Positions 26,642 to 35,310 of a stretch of DNA of 64,000 nt are shown here, in pieces. The DNA comes from Sphingopyxis sp. JAI128. GTDB lineage: Bacteria > Pseudomonadota > Alphaproteobacteria > Sphingomonadales > Sphingomonadaceae. Position numbers and translations under genes: made by a program. The stretch is taken from assembly GCF_014207235.1 (NCBI RefSeq), contig NZ_JACHDA010000001.1, positions 620,001 through 684,000 of the forward strand, given 5' to 3'. A model generated the notes under the pieces. It ran no database searches, was not told the origin of the DNA, and was given only the letters and a program-made list of their open reading frames with translations. How positions within the stretch are numbered: position 1 is the first letter of the stretch; every line of letters starts with the position of its first letter.

Positions 26642-26894
26642 CGTCGATTCCTTTCTTCACCTCGCCAGCCTTCGCCGTCCCGGCAGCATCGGCCTTCGCA
26701 TCGGCAGCCTCGATCCTTGCGGCAGCGGCCTCCCATCGGGCGCGCTCGTCATCCCTGCCGTTGCTGTAGGCGTGATTGTAGGCCCACCAGAGGGCTAGGA
26801 GCGCCAGCAGGGCCACAATCGCCCACGATGCGAGCTTTGCCGCCTTAGGCCCTAGGCCCGTCTCCATGAGCTTCATTGCGATAAGGGCTACCAT
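26529..26894 (-). CDS. Inner-membrane spanin (Rz-like)
   Basis: A 121-aa protein with one N-terminal membrane helix (LASWAIVALLALLALWWAY) and an Ala/Glu/Lys-rich coiled coil (ERARWEAAAARIEAADAKAD...). Position after the endolysin and overlap with a lipoprotein gene support the Rz call. Start at 26894 overlaps the previous gene's stop region. Confidence 0.78.
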   Translation of the reverse strand: MVALIAMKLMETGLGPKAAKLASWAIVALLALLALWWAYNHAYSNGRDDERARWEAAAARIEAADAKADAAGTAKAGEVKKGIDDANQRAADAALDSSDPLRDGIGELRKQSAGKGGQAPR

Positions 26895-27088
26895 TCGTCG
26901 TCCTTTCCGAAACCGACAGGATTGGGTGCGCGCCAGATGGAATTGCCATCGGCGTCCAGTAGGCCGGTGTCGGTGGCTACATGCTCGTCCACGGTAATGT
27001 CGGGGCAATGTCCGCCGCGTTCGTCGTCGAACAGATCATCTCCACACCACCCGTCCGCGCGCGGGCGTTTACTGAAATAGCGGGGCAT
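26888..27088 (-). CDS. Phage hypothetical protein in lysis cassette, 66 aa
   Basis: MPRYFSKRPRADGWCGDDLF..., acidic, no membrane segment. Start shares a TAATG with the holin-like gene before it. No family recognised; its place between holin and spanins hints at a lysis-linked or virion role. Confidence 0.6.
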   Translation of the reverse strand: MPRYFSKRPRADGWCGDDLFDDERGGHCPDITVDEHVATDTGLLDADGNSIWRAPNPVGFGKDDEW

Positions 27089-27363
27089 TAGGAAACTCCT
27101 CGCATCTGCTCTACACTTCTTATGCCGTGAAGCGCCGCCGCAAAGCCAAGCACGATCAATCGCGTCCCGTCGTCCATCGGCTTGTCGATCCAGTCGCCAA
27201 CGAACAGCGCCCATGCCGCCCCGACGACGCCGACCCAATCGAGCGTCGGGCGGGCAAGGCGGGCATATATCTGATACCAGGCCTTCGACCGGATCGGGCT
27301 GTCGGGGAGCAGGATCGACGCCGCGACGGGCCGAGTCGCCTTCGTTGTGCGGGCGGCGTTCAC
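27088..27363 (-). CDS. Holin-like membrane protein (3TM/GTA-holin type)
   Basis: A 91-aa protein with a GTG start. KAWYQIYARLARPTLDWVGV, then two or three hydrophobic segments around VVGAAWALFVGDW and RLIVLGFAAALHGI, resemble the 3TM holin family. Located directly after the endolysin gene. It should form the lesion letting endolysin reach the wall. Confidence 0.68.
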   Translation of the reverse strand: MNAARTTKATRPVAASILLPDSPIRSKAWYQIYARLARPTLDWVGVVGAAWALFVGDWIDKPMDDGTRLIVLGFAAALHGIRSVEQMRGVS

Positions 27364-27929
27364 GACAGTCCTCCCGCGCGCAAGCCGCGCTCGAATATCT
27401 GGGCGTAATCCTCGATCAAGTCAGCCTTGTCGCGACCATTTATGATCGTGCGAGCATCCATATACTGCTTGCGGGTCGCTACCCCCTTCATCGGCAGGCA
27501 ATCGGACAGCTTCACACCGGTAAACCACCCCTCGTCCATGCCACGGCGAAGGATGAAGGCGGAGATTGTGGGTTCCATCACCTTGTCTGGATTGGCGAGA
27601 ATCTCTCCCTGTTCGGAGAGGCCGACGTCGGAGCAAGCCTTGTCGGCCTTCTTGTAGTTGAACTCCCACGTAAGTTGAACGTCACCGCGCCCGTACCAAG
27701 GCCAGTAGCGTAGATGCTTCTTACGCCATGCCTCGCTCAGCCAGTACGCTTCCCGCACCGGCTCCATCGTCTTGTTGCTCTCATGCCAAGGGGTGGCAAG
27801 CATATAGGCTTGGTGAGCCAGTGGCGCGCCTGAAGCGGCGTCAAGGATGCGCTCGATCCCGGCGACTTGGCTTTGCGAGAACGGACCTATGCGCGGACGG
27901 ATCGACGAAAAGAATGCAGCCCTGTCCAT
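27360..27929 (-). CDS. Endolysin, glycoside hydrolase family 19-like
   Basis: A 189-aa lysozyme/chitinase-fold enzyme that should cut peptidoglycan. AYMLATPWHESNKTMEPVRE holds the catalytic Glu region (His49-Glu50 and nearby Glu residues), and YWPWYGRGDVQLTWEFNYKK is the substrate-cleft signature of GH19. No signal peptide, so it needs a holin. Overlaps the holin start by GTGA. Confidence 0.88.
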   Translation of the reverse strand: MDRAAFFSSIRPRIGPFSQSQVAGIERILDAASGAPLAHQAYMLATPWHESNKTMEPVREAYWLSEAWRKKHLRYWPWYGRGDVQLTWEFNYKKADKACSDVGLSEQGEILANPDKVMEPTISAFILRRGMDEGWFTGVKLSDCLPMKGVATRKQYMDARTIINGRDKADLIEDYAQIFERGLRAGGLS

Positions 27930-27937
27930 GCTACCCC

Positions 27938-28219
27938 CTATTCAGGCGCCACGATAGGCGCGTAGAGCTGCCGACAGGTCGAAGCCGTCGCACAGAGGAA
28001 ATTGAGCTGATTGGTCGCGGCGTTGTCGAACCGACTGCGGGCCTTCGCCGTCGCCCGTTGTTCGGCCACCTGCGCCTCCAGTATCGCGATCCGGTTGACC
28101 AGCGCCGCATTGTTGGAGGTGAACCAGCCATAGGCCATCGCCACGCCAAGGACGATGGTCAGCGCGTTCTCCCGAAGGAAAGCCAGCAGCCATTCACCGG
28201 TCGGTCTCCCGCTCGTCAT
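27938..28219 (-). CDS. Membrane-anchored coiled-coil protein, 93 aa (holin-region)
   Basis: One membrane helix (NALTIVLGVAMAYGWF) and a coiled coil (VNRIAILEAQVAEQRATAKA), ending with two Cys. Start overlaps the previous stop by ATGA. It may be a second spanin-like or holin-accessory protein; not resolved. Confidence 0.65.
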   Translation of the reverse strand: MTSGRPTGEWLLAFLRENALTIVLGVAMAYGWFTSNNAALVNRIAILEAQVAEQRATAKARSRFDNAATNQLNFLCATASTCRQLYAPIVAPE

Positions 28220-28647
28220 TTGCCAACAGCCGACGAACGATGAAATAAAGGCCAGTGAAGGCCAAGACGAGCGCCAATGCGCTTTCCAGCATCGCCCGCC
28301 CCCCAGCAGAGCAGAATGAACCATGCCAACCAGCCCGCGCCGGTCAGCAATTGATAATATACTGTAATCGCAAGGGGATTGCTTGCAATAACATATCCGA
28401 TGTGAGCGATAATCATGCCCACATAGACACGGCCGATATAGTGCTGCGCCGTGCCCTTCCGACGCGCCAGGACGACAAACGCAGTCGCCACGTCGATGAC
28501 CACGAACGCTAGAACCGGATCGGTGTATATCGTCGAGACGAGCCGCCCCAATAGCCCCGACGCGAGCATCACCGCCCATGTCCTGAACCGGGTAGGTTCA
28601 AGGCACAGGGGCAACACCGCGATCATGGCTATCTGCCAAGCTGTCAC
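28216..28647 (-). CDS. Phage membrane protein with about four helices, 143 aa
   Basis: GTG start overlapping the stop of the PT-peptide gene (GTGA). Hydrophobic helices at MTAWQIAMIAVLPLC, LAFVVIDVATAFVVLA, YVGMIIAHIGYVIA and GWLAWFILLCWGA. Could be a holin, antiholin or exclusion protein; no family recognised. Confidence 0.65.
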   Translation of the reverse strand: MTAWQIAMIAVLPLCLEPTRFRTWAVMLASGLLGRLVSTIYTDPVLAFVVIDVATAFVVLARRKGTAQHYIGRVYVGMIIAHIGYVIASNPLAITVYYQLLTGAGWLAWFILLCWGAGDAGKRIGARLGLHWPLFHRSSAVGK

Positions 28648-28739
28648 GAATTAGGCTCCGTTGGTTTTGGCGTCGGCGTCGGCGTCGGTGTCGGTGCCGG
28701 TGTCGGGGTTGGCGGGGGTGCCGGATCGGGTGGCGTCAT
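28644..28739 (-). CDS. 31-aa proline/threonine-repeat peptide
   Basis: A tiny gene encoding MTPPDPAPP followed by a (P-T/A)n tract and KPTEPNS. AAGGAG lies seven bases before the ATG, and its stop overlaps the next start (GTGA). The DNA is a run of GTCGGC/GTCGGT-like repeats. PT-rich linkers occur in phage virion proteins, but as a free peptide its role is unknown. Confidence 0.55.
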   Translation of the reverse strand: MTPPDPAPPPTPTPAPTPTPTPTPKPTEPNS

Positions 28740-28752
28740 GTGTTCTCTCCTT

Positions 28753-30741
28753 CTACGCTGCCCACGACCGCTTCACGCGCAGCGTTGCCGTGCCCGAAGA
28801 AAGATCGAGGGGGTTGGTCCCGTTCGTGTTCGTGATGTACCAACTCACCGTGTTGGAGGCGCTGACATAGGCCTTGATCTCAGCGCCCGCGAGGTTCGCA
28901 CTCCACGATGCGGTGACGACATCTCCCAAGGCCGCGCCCGTTACGGTTGTCGTCTGAATCGGCGTGGATGCCCCCGTAGCAAGGCTCGGCGGGTCGTAAC
29001 TCGACGACACAGCGGACAGGTTGCCTTCCGTGATGTTGTTGTAGTTGTTCGTGATCGTGCCGCCCCCGGCAAGGAAGCTGTTCGGCCCAACCTCCATGCG
29101 ATCAAGCGTGCTGCCGCTGTTCGCGACGCCATTTGTCCGCGTGACGTTGGCGGCTGCGACGTGCGTGTTGTTCGATATCCTCACCGCGCGGGGCGAGCAG
29201 CTTTGCAGCAGGATATCGTAAGTGACGACGGTTGCCGATGGACGTCCTTCGCGGAAGCCGAAGCGGTTGCCGTCGATGACACCCTGAACCGGACGGGCGC
29301 TGGCATTGCCCCCGATCTTGACATTATACTCGATATTCATGCCCGCCACATCGCCGAACAGATTGTCGCGGATCGAGAAGCTTGGACACTCGTTGTTCAC
29401 CTCCACCGCGACTTCAATCGTCTGGTAGCTTTTCGTCGTGAAGGCCGTCACGGACGGGTGGAATATATTGGCGTTGATGACAATGCCCGTAGGCCGAAGC
29501 GCGTAAATGCCCTTGTGCGTTACATCGGTCATCGCATCGGCGCGAATCCAGTTGGCGATGAAGGCATCGTTGTTGGAGAACAGCGACTGGATCGTCGCAT
29601 TGCCCGCATAATTGTTCTTGAACTTGCTCCCCTCGACCAAAAGGCCATGATTCTGGTAGGAGCAGAAGATGCCCGAACCAAGCGAGGTGGCCGTCGCGGG
29701 ATAATTCGGATCGGGCGTGCCATCCCCCGCGTCGATCAACGTCGAGTTGAGGAACACCGTGTTTTCGCTCGACATGACCAGCGCGGCGAACTTGGTAATG
29801 CCGTCCACGCCGCAATTCTCGACCCGCGTATTCTCGCAGTCCTTGAAATAGAAACCATGTCCGCAATCCGAGATATACACGTCGCGGATGAGGTTTTGCA
29901 GGGCGTTGACGCCGATAACCGCACAAGCGGCGATAGAAGGCGCGCTCACCTGACTATCGCGCCTCCCCAAGCCGTTGAAGCCTGCGATCTCGAGCTGGTA
30001 GATCATCCCCTGCGAAGGAGATTTCGCCCCGCCAGCAACGTCGTTGTCAATCAGGTCGATGGCGTGCCCGTTGCCATCCACCCCGGTCAGGGTGTTGCCC
30101 CTCAGGCTCATCTGCCCGATATACCAGAAGGCGCAGCTCGCATCGGTCTTGAACGTGCTGTCACCGATGACTTCGGAGCGAATCGTGGTTTTGCGACGGC
30201 CCGCCCCGGCAACGGCAAGCCCACTCTTGAAAATCAGCGGCGCATCGACGTAGTAGGTGCCGGAAGGCATATAGCCGACGCCAGCCGTAAAAGCCGCATT
30301 CACACCAGCCGCGACAAGAGAGGGGTCTTGCGAGGCATAGTCATTGTCCCGGATGAAACCCCACTGTGACTCGTCGATGAAGTCCATCACCGAAGGACGG
30401 TCCTTGTTGACCTCATCCTGATTGCGCGCGACCGATCCCGCTTGCGGGGCCTGCCAGCCAACCATCCCAGCGCCAGCCGGCGAATTGAGAGCGGCAGACA
30501 CGACGCGGGCGTCAAGATCGGCCTGAACATCGCTGGGACCAGCCGAACCAATCTGCGATGCAGCGGTCGGAGCCGCCAACGCGGAGTAGGAAACCCTTGT
30601 GAGAAGATCGGCGCCGAGATTGTAGACGTAATTGGCCGTGGGACTGAACCCCGGTTCAGCCGAAGTCACGACAAATGGGACATACCCCCCGTCGGGGATC
30701 GTCGCGCTGGTCACCATGTCGGAAATCTGAGTCCCTGTCAT
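28753..30741 (-). CDS. Tailspike with right-handed beta-helix (pectate-lyase fold)
   Basis: A 662-aa tail protein. After an N-terminal attachment part (~1-115), the KDRPSVMDFIDESQWGFIRD and AAFTAGVGYMPSGTYYVDAPL segment starts a beta-helix, followed by many parallel-beta rungs (NTRVENCGVDGITKF, FCSYQNHGLLVEGSKFKNN). Such spikes bind and often cut surface polysaccharide. The last ~100 residues are a beta-rich trimerisation-like domain. Probably the host-range determinant. Confidence 0.85.
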   Translation of the reverse strand: MTGTQISDMVTSATIPDGGYVPFVVTSAEPGFSPTANYVYNLGADLLTRVSYSALAAPTAASQIGSAGPSDVQADLDARVVSAALNSPAGAGMVGWQAPQAGSVARNQDEVNKDRPSVMDFIDESQWGFIRDNDYASQDPSLVAAGVNAAFTAGVGYMPSGTYYVDAPLIFKSGLAVAGAGRRKTTIRSEVIGDSTFKTDASCAFWYIGQMSLRGNTLTGVDGNGHAIDLIDNDVAGGAKSPSQGMIYQLEIAGFNGLGRRDSQVSAPSIAACAVIGVNALQNLIRDVYISDCGHGFYFKDCENTRVENCGVDGITKFAALVMSSENTVFLNSTLIDAGDGTPDPNYPATATSLGSGIFCSYQNHGLLVEGSKFKNNYAGNATIQSLFSNNDAFIANWIRADAMTDVTHKGIYALRPTGIVINANIFHPSVTAFTTKSYQTIEVAVEVNNECPSFSIRDNLFGDVAGMNIEYNVKIGGNASARPVQGVIDGNRFGFREGRPSATVVTYDILLQSCSPRAVRISNNTHVAAANVTRTNGVANSGSTLDRMEVGPNSFLAGGGTITNNYNNITEGNLSAVSSSYDPPSLATGASTPIQTTTVTGAALGDVVTASWSANLAGAEIKAYVSASNTVSWYITNTNGTNPLDLSSGTATLRVKRSWAA

Positions 30742-31211
30742 GTAACATCGCTCCAGAAGGCGGAAACCAGGTTGGAATAAGCAGTGAATGGAGTGCCTGG
30801 AGAGCTGTCGGTGACGAGGCAGCGGAAGGTGGCCACGTAGTACGCACTGATCCCAATGCTGGTTTGCCTGAAGCCAGTCGTTGCGCTGGTCGGCGATACC
30901 GCAGTGGGCGTCACGGGACCGTCGTATGTCACGACCTCCCAAGCATAGGAGTATGGCGGCGTTCCTCCAGACGGGGTGCAGGTTGTGCTGTCCGTGATCG
31001 CCGTCCCGGTTCCCATCGTCGTGCCTCCGACCGTCGATGGCGCCGCTACAGCGCTGAGCGGGGGGGCAATCGACCAGATGAGCCGGGGGACATTATTGCT
31101 GTCGCGAGCCCAAAGCTGCATCAAGTCCCGAGGCGTGTTCGTGCCGTCCCGAACCCGTAGAGCAGTGATCGTCCGCGGCGTGTTGGTGCCGTCCCTGATG
31201 GACAAAGGCAT
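30738..31211 (-). CDS. Phage tail protein with repeat N-terminus and Ig-like domain
   Basis: 157 aa. The N-terminus has three related units (IRDGTNTPRTITALRV, VRDGTNTPRDLMQLWA, ARDSNNVPRLIWSI), then a beta-sandwich stretch (CTPSGGTPPYSYAWEVVTYD) typical of Ig-like virion domains. Start at 31211 by TGATG coupling. Probably a tail or baseplate decoration protein. Confidence 0.65.
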   Translation of the reverse strand: MPLSIRDGTNTPRTITALRVRDGTNTPRDLMQLWARDSNNVPRLIWSIAPPLSAVAAPSTVGGTTMGTGTAITDSTTCTPSGGTPPYSYAWEVVTYDGPVTPTAVSPTSATTGFRQTSIGISAYYVATFRCLVTDSSPGTPFTAYSNLVSAFWSDVT

Positions 31212-31780
31212 CAGTATTTCGCCCACACCTGACCGGGAAGGGTCGTTGGGTCAGGATCGGCGGCAGGGGTTATGAACCAGCCGCCGTTATTCATGGCGGC
31301 GGTTTCCCAATAATGATGGACACCTTTAGTGGAGCGAATGATATTCCCGGTAACGGTACCTCCCGCGAGCGGGAAAGCGCCCAGCGCCACGAGCGCATTG
31401 ACCGCGCTCGTTGAAGCCGTGCCGCCCTTCGCGATCGGTAAAGGCTCGCTGCCCGCCAAAAAGGCGTTCAGGTCAGGATCGAACGACGGCGGGGTGTCGG
31501 GGACGTTGAAATTGTCTACCGTATTAAGGGGGTCGGCTGGCGACCCGCCCGGAGCGGTCAGGACATATTTGTAATCGCCGGGGGCGAGCCAGATTTCCGG
31601 GAAACGCCCATCTGCGTCCGCCAGAACGGGATTGGTGTTCGCAACGTTGAGCGCCGGGGTGGTATAAGTGTCAGTCGGCGTCGTCGTATTGGCGACGTAC
31701 CAATAGAGCTTCGAACCGACCTCGATTTCGCTATCAAGGCCGATGATGCTGAATAGTCCGGTATCGAAAAGCAACGCCAT
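31211..31780 (-). CDS. Tail fibre/spike adaptor-like protein, 189 aa
   Basis: MALLFDTGLFSIIGLDSEIE..., then VGSKLYWYVANTTTPTDTYT and NPVLADADGRFPEIWLAPGDYKYVL, a pattern common at the N-terminus of phage tailspikes and fibres (head-binding/adaptor). C-terminal VNALVALGAFPLAGGTVTGN resembles tail fibre repeats. It opens the tail-fibre group and diverges from a plus-strand moron. Confidence 0.72.
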   Translation of the reverse strand: MALLFDTGLFSIIGLDSEIEVGSKLYWYVANTTTPTDTYTTPALNVANTNPVLADADGRFPEIWLAPGDYKYVLTAPGGSPADPLNTVDNFNVPDTPPSFDPDLNAFLAGSEPLPIAKGGTASTSAVNALVALGAFPLAGGTVTGNIIRSTKGVHHYWETAAMNNGGWFITPAADPDPTTLPGQVWAKY

Positions 31781-31920
31781 GGCAATCCATCTCGTTTTAC
31801 AACGGGACGAGGTTGCCTTTAGCGTCGTGCGCGACCCTCAATCGCGCGGGCAATTGCCGTGACGGGGGTGGTTTAGCACAAGGGCTAGGTGAACGCAATT
31901 ATTGGTGCTATGTTAGGCGG

Positions 31921-32376
31921 ATGAGAACGCAATTAGTCACAGCGTGCGCTCTGCTGGCTTCTGCCCCCGTAATGGGGCAAACCAGCACGACGACGTGCTC
32001 GCACCTCGGCAATTCGATCAACTGCCGCACCGTCCAGCAGCCGGTCTATTCTCCTCCCCCGCCGATCCAGCAAGTCGAGGTTATGGCCGCACTTCGCAAT
32101 ATGCCAAGGCCCGCGCCGCGCGAGCTTGTTGCCCCCCCTGCAAGGCACTTCGGAGAAGACGCTGGCGCCGAATTTATCCGCTTCCGCGAGGCGAACGAGT
32201 GGTATGACTTAGGCGGTCTGGCTGGCGCGACAGAAACGCAAAAACGAGCCCGAGCGATGGCGGACCGCACCGCGGACCGCATGGCAGGCGAGGGTCTGCA
32301 ACGCAAGATTGCCCCAAGCGAGTTTTTCGCGCGCGTCGCGAATGAAGTCCGGGCAAAGTTTCCGGACCTGCAATAG
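31921..32376 (+). CDS. Secreted moron protein carrying a scaffold-like segment, 151 aa
   Basis: Plus-strand gene inside the minus-strand structural block. Residues 1-19 are a signal peptide (LVTACALLASAPVMG), followed by TTTCSHLGNSINCRTV with two Cys and a Pro-rich linker (YSPPPPIQQ). Residues ~79-150 (FIRFREANEWYDLGGLAGAT onward) are about 60% identical by eye to residues 131-202 of the phage scaffold protein encoded at 45404-46219. Likely a lysogenic-conversion gene; function unknown. Confidence 0.75.
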   Translation: MRTQLVTACALLASAPVMGQTSTTTCSHLGNSINCRTVQQPVYSPPPPIQQVEVMAALRNMPRPAPRELVAPPARHFGEDAGAEFIRFREANEWYDLGGLAGATETQKRARAMADRTADRMAGEGLQRKIAPSEFFARVANEVRAKFPDLQ

Positions 32377-32385
32377 GTGACCAAA

Positions 32386-32484
32386 ATGGCGCGATGGTTC
32401 GCGGCGTTCGTTTTGGTAAGCTGGTTCTTACCGACGATCCTGTTCCTCTTGACTGGAGGCCGCAGCGCGAGTTGGGGACTGTGA
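32386..32484 (+). CDS. 32-aa single-helix membrane peptide
   Basis: Follows the secreted moron by 9 bp on the plus strand, with AGGTGA before the start. MARWFAAFVLVSWFLPTILF then LLTGGRSASWGL gives one hydrophobic helix. Its end overlaps the convergent ejection-protein gene by 57 bp. Probably a partner of the moron; small size lowers certainty. Confidence 0.45.
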   Translation: MARWFAAFVLVSWFLPTILFLLTGGRSASWGL

Positions 32485-35310
32485 CATCGCCGAACGCACA
32501 TAGTCCTGAATAGCGCGCGCATCCATCAGGAACGCCTGATCGCGACTGGCGACTTTGTTCAACTTGTCGAAGTTGCGTTCAATCGCAGCGGGGTTAGCGA
32601 CGTCCGGCATCTGCCTAAGCCAACGCGTGAAGTCAGGGTTGAGAAGGAGCCTTGATGCTCGCCCGCTGGCAAGACGCTCTAATATGCCCCTGGTAGCCAT
32701 CCCAGCCATCGCGCCGGGAACGCCCCCCATACCGCCGCCCAGCGCGCCGAGAATCACGTCTTTAGCTGTGTTCGTTCCCGCAGCGACAACCCCGCTTTTG
32801 GAGTTGTTGAGTCCACCGAGAGTATCTGCTTTTGCCCGCGCCAGAACGCGCAAGTCCTGAATGGCGCGCGCGGCCTCATCACCGAAAAGCAGGCGAAGGG
32901 CGCGGGGGTTCATCTTGCTTGTGTTGGTCGAAAGTGCGGCCAGACTGAACTCGCCATTTCTCGCCGTCCCAAGCTGCTCTGCAACCGACGCGGCGAGGTC
33001 TCGGCGCTCGCTTTGATCAAGACGTCCGATCATTTCCTGAAAGCGCCGCATGTCGCCGCGCTGCGACTGCATCATGCTCTTGAGGGTGGAGGCGGCCCGC
33101 TCTGCCGACATGGAGAAATTCTGGCCATCAACACGGGGACCGGTGAACTTCTGTACTACGTCCTTGATGAAGGTCTGCTTTTCCCTGAAAAAACGATCCG
33201 CAGCGCGATAGGCGTCTGCCGCCTGCGGATTGTTTCCAAGCGCCTTGGCGATGTCATCCGATGCGGCATCCAGAACCTCCATTACGCGGCGGTCGGCGTC
33301 TGTTTTTGTCAGTCCGCGTTGGTCGAGTTGCCCCCGCATGTTGGTGCGAAGGTTGCGAAGTGCCTGTATGGAAAGGCCCCCATCGCGAGACAGATCATTA
33401 TTGAGATCGCGCAGATATTGGATGGTCGGATTATTGGTCGTTTCTCCCGCCTCCGCAAGTTCGTTGATGTTTTTGCGGATTGCTAGTGACGCCTGCACAG
33501 GAAGAATGCGAACATCTCCGGCCGCGCGCTCGGCGCGGCTATAAAGGTTATTCGCCTGTGCTCGCGAACGAGCGATGAACCTTCTTCCAGCCTCCTGTAT
33601 AGAGGCTCCAAGGTCGTCGTTTTCCAACGGCTGTCCGCCACGTCCCTGCGCGCGGACACGATCCTGAATCAGCGCCGTGTCGTCGTCCAGAGCCGTCCGG
33701 ATGCGCGGCCCCGCCGTTGGACTGGCCTCTGCAACCGCCATGGCATTGCGGGCCTCTGGAAGCGCATCAGGAAGTCGCACAGGAACGCCTAGGCGTTCCC
33801 CAGCCTCGACAACCTCGGTATTGAGGTTCCCTTGGGGGCGGCGCAGCCTGTCGATCCCCCGACTTACGGCGCCGGATGCACGCTGTCCGATTTCGGTATT
33901 CAGGGCCGAAGTCGCCAAGCGGGGTGCTTGCGAAACTGCCCCGCCTATAGTCGCACCCACGCCAGAACCTATAATCCCGCCTTTGATTGTTCCGCCAACG
34001 CCTTCGCCCTCACCCGCCCCGGCGATGGCCCCCAAGGTCGCGCCTTGCTTCGCGAACTGCCCCGCAGTGCGCGCCTGCGAAGCCGCGCCCCCCGGCAAAA
34101 GAAGGCCTCCGACCAGTTCAGGAACAACACCCGCGCTTTCGCGACTAATTTCTTGCGCGCGCCTTTCAATGTCGCGTTCGTTCGCGTAGCCTTCGCTGAA
34201 CCCTTCACCACGAATAAGGCTGTCGAGGCCGCCCCCCAAGCCAGCAAGCTCGTCAGACCACCCGAGCGTCAGACCCCGATTTAGGCCGGCCTCCCCTCCC
34301 TTGGCGTAATCCATACCAGTAGAAGTGAGGCCGCCCTGATTGCGCAATTTCTCATCCAGTTCGGCGCGGCGCTCAGCATCCGTCTGTCGATAGTCGATAC
34401 CTTCAAGATTCCCCTTTTTGGCGGCTTCCACGACTTCTGCGGCATTTTCCAGCCCCCCGAACCCGCGAGATTGCCACCATGCGTTCAACAGTTCTGGAGT
34501 GAGATTGGAGCGGTTGCTTTCGATGAAGGCGGAATATTCCTGCTCCTGTTCAGGCGAAAGGCGCTTACCCGTAACGGGTTCGGGGCCGCCGTCCATGTCG
34601 AAGCGGATATTGTCCATCGTCGCGCCGGGAACGCGGGTGCTCGGCTCTTTTCGCCCATACTCGCCGATCTTGTTCTGCTTGTCGTAACTGCGAAAAAGCT
34701 CAACATAGGGATCAGCATCGTGATTGCCGACGATCTCGTAAGGATCAAAATTGTTGCGACGGGCCAACTCTTCATACTGGTTACGGAACTGGTTATACTG
34801 CTTCACGCGGGGGATGACCGACGTGATGATCTCTCGGCGAAGGCGCTTGCGAACTTCGGGCGGAAGGTTGCCGCCGCCCTCGATCCCAAATTCTTTTTTC
34901 AGTTTGGCGGCAGCGGCCTCCACAGTCGATGCGCCGCTTGCGGCCATGCCGACTTCCGCCTCTCGGACAACCGACGTCGGATCGAGCGCCTTTACATAGT
35001 CGTAAATCAACGCGGTATCGCCGCTTCCGTCCTCGCCGCGCTTCAACGCAGCCGCCAGAGACTGGACGGCTACGCGATACTCCTTGACCGTGGGAAGCGC
35101 ATTGTAATCCGAGCGCAGCTTGTCGCGCTGGTTGAATGCGGTGTTACCGGTTTCGACGCCGAACTTCTGGCGCTGCATCCCCTGATCTTCTTCCGCGCGA
35201 ATGTCGGCGCGTTCTTTGTAGGGGTCAGGCGCGGCAGGCGGCGTGATGCGCGTCAACCCTCCCTGCGATGCGGGAGCATCGGAGCGATAATCATCCCAAG
35301 GGCCTTGCAT
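32428..35310 (-). CDS. Large internal virion / DNA ejection protein, 960 aa
   Basis: Encoded after the tail-machine genes, where P22-type phages keep ejection proteins. The N-terminal half is charged and helical; residues ~400-470 form a Gly/Ala-rich hydrophobic zipper (GATLGAIAGAGEGEGVGG, IKGGIIGSGVGATIGGAV) that could cross a membrane; the C-terminal half is long helices. Start at 35310 by TGATG. No enzymatic motif seen. Function inferred from position and composition. Confidence 0.72.
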   Translation of the reverse strand: MQGPWDDYRSDAPASQGGLTRITPPAAPDPYKERADIRAEEDQGMQRQKFGVETGNTAFNQRDKLRSDYNALPTVKEYRVAVQSLAAALKRGEDGSGDTALIYDYVKALDPTSVVREAEVGMAASGASTVEAAAAKLKKEFGIEGGGNLPPEVRKRLRREIITSVIPRVKQYNQFRNQYEELARRNNFDPYEIVGNHDADPYVELFRSYDKQNKIGEYGRKEPSTRVPGATMDNIRFDMDGGPEPVTGKRLSPEQEQEYSAFIESNRSNLTPELLNAWWQSRGFGGLENAAEVVEAAKKGNLEGIDYRQTDAERRAELDEKLRNQGGLTSTGMDYAKGGEAGLNRGLTLGWSDELAGLGGGLDSLIRGEGFSEGYANERDIERRAQEISRESAGVVPELVGGLLLPGGAASQARTAGQFAKQGATLGAIAGAGEGEGVGGTIKGGIIGSGVGATIGGAVSQAPRLATSALNTEIGQRASGAVSRGIDRLRRPQGNLNTEVVEAGERLGVPVRLPDALPEARNAMAVAEASPTAGPRIRTALDDDTALIQDRVRAQGRGGQPLENDDLGASIQEAGRRFIARSRAQANNLYSRAERAAGDVRILPVQASLAIRKNINELAEAGETTNNPTIQYLRDLNNDLSRDGGLSIQALRNLRTNMRGQLDQRGLTKTDADRRVMEVLDAASDDIAKALGNNPQAADAYRAADRFFREKQTFIKDVVQKFTGPRVDGQNFSMSAERAASTLKSMMQSQRGDMRRFQEMIGRLDQSERRDLAASVAEQLGTARNGEFSLAALSTNTSKMNPRALRLLFGDEAARAIQDLRVLARAKADTLGGLNNSKSGVVAAGTNTAKDVILGALGGGMGGVPGAMAGMATRGILERLASGRASRLLLNPDFTRWLRQMPDVANPAAIERNFDKLNKVASRDQAFLMDARAIQDYVRSAMSQSPTRAAASSQEEQDRR

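Noticed and set aside
28738..30369. A 543-codon open frame opposite the tailspike
   Set aside because: Arg/Val-rich shadow of the tailspike gene with no motif; the tailspike frame has a beta-helix pattern and phage gene order.
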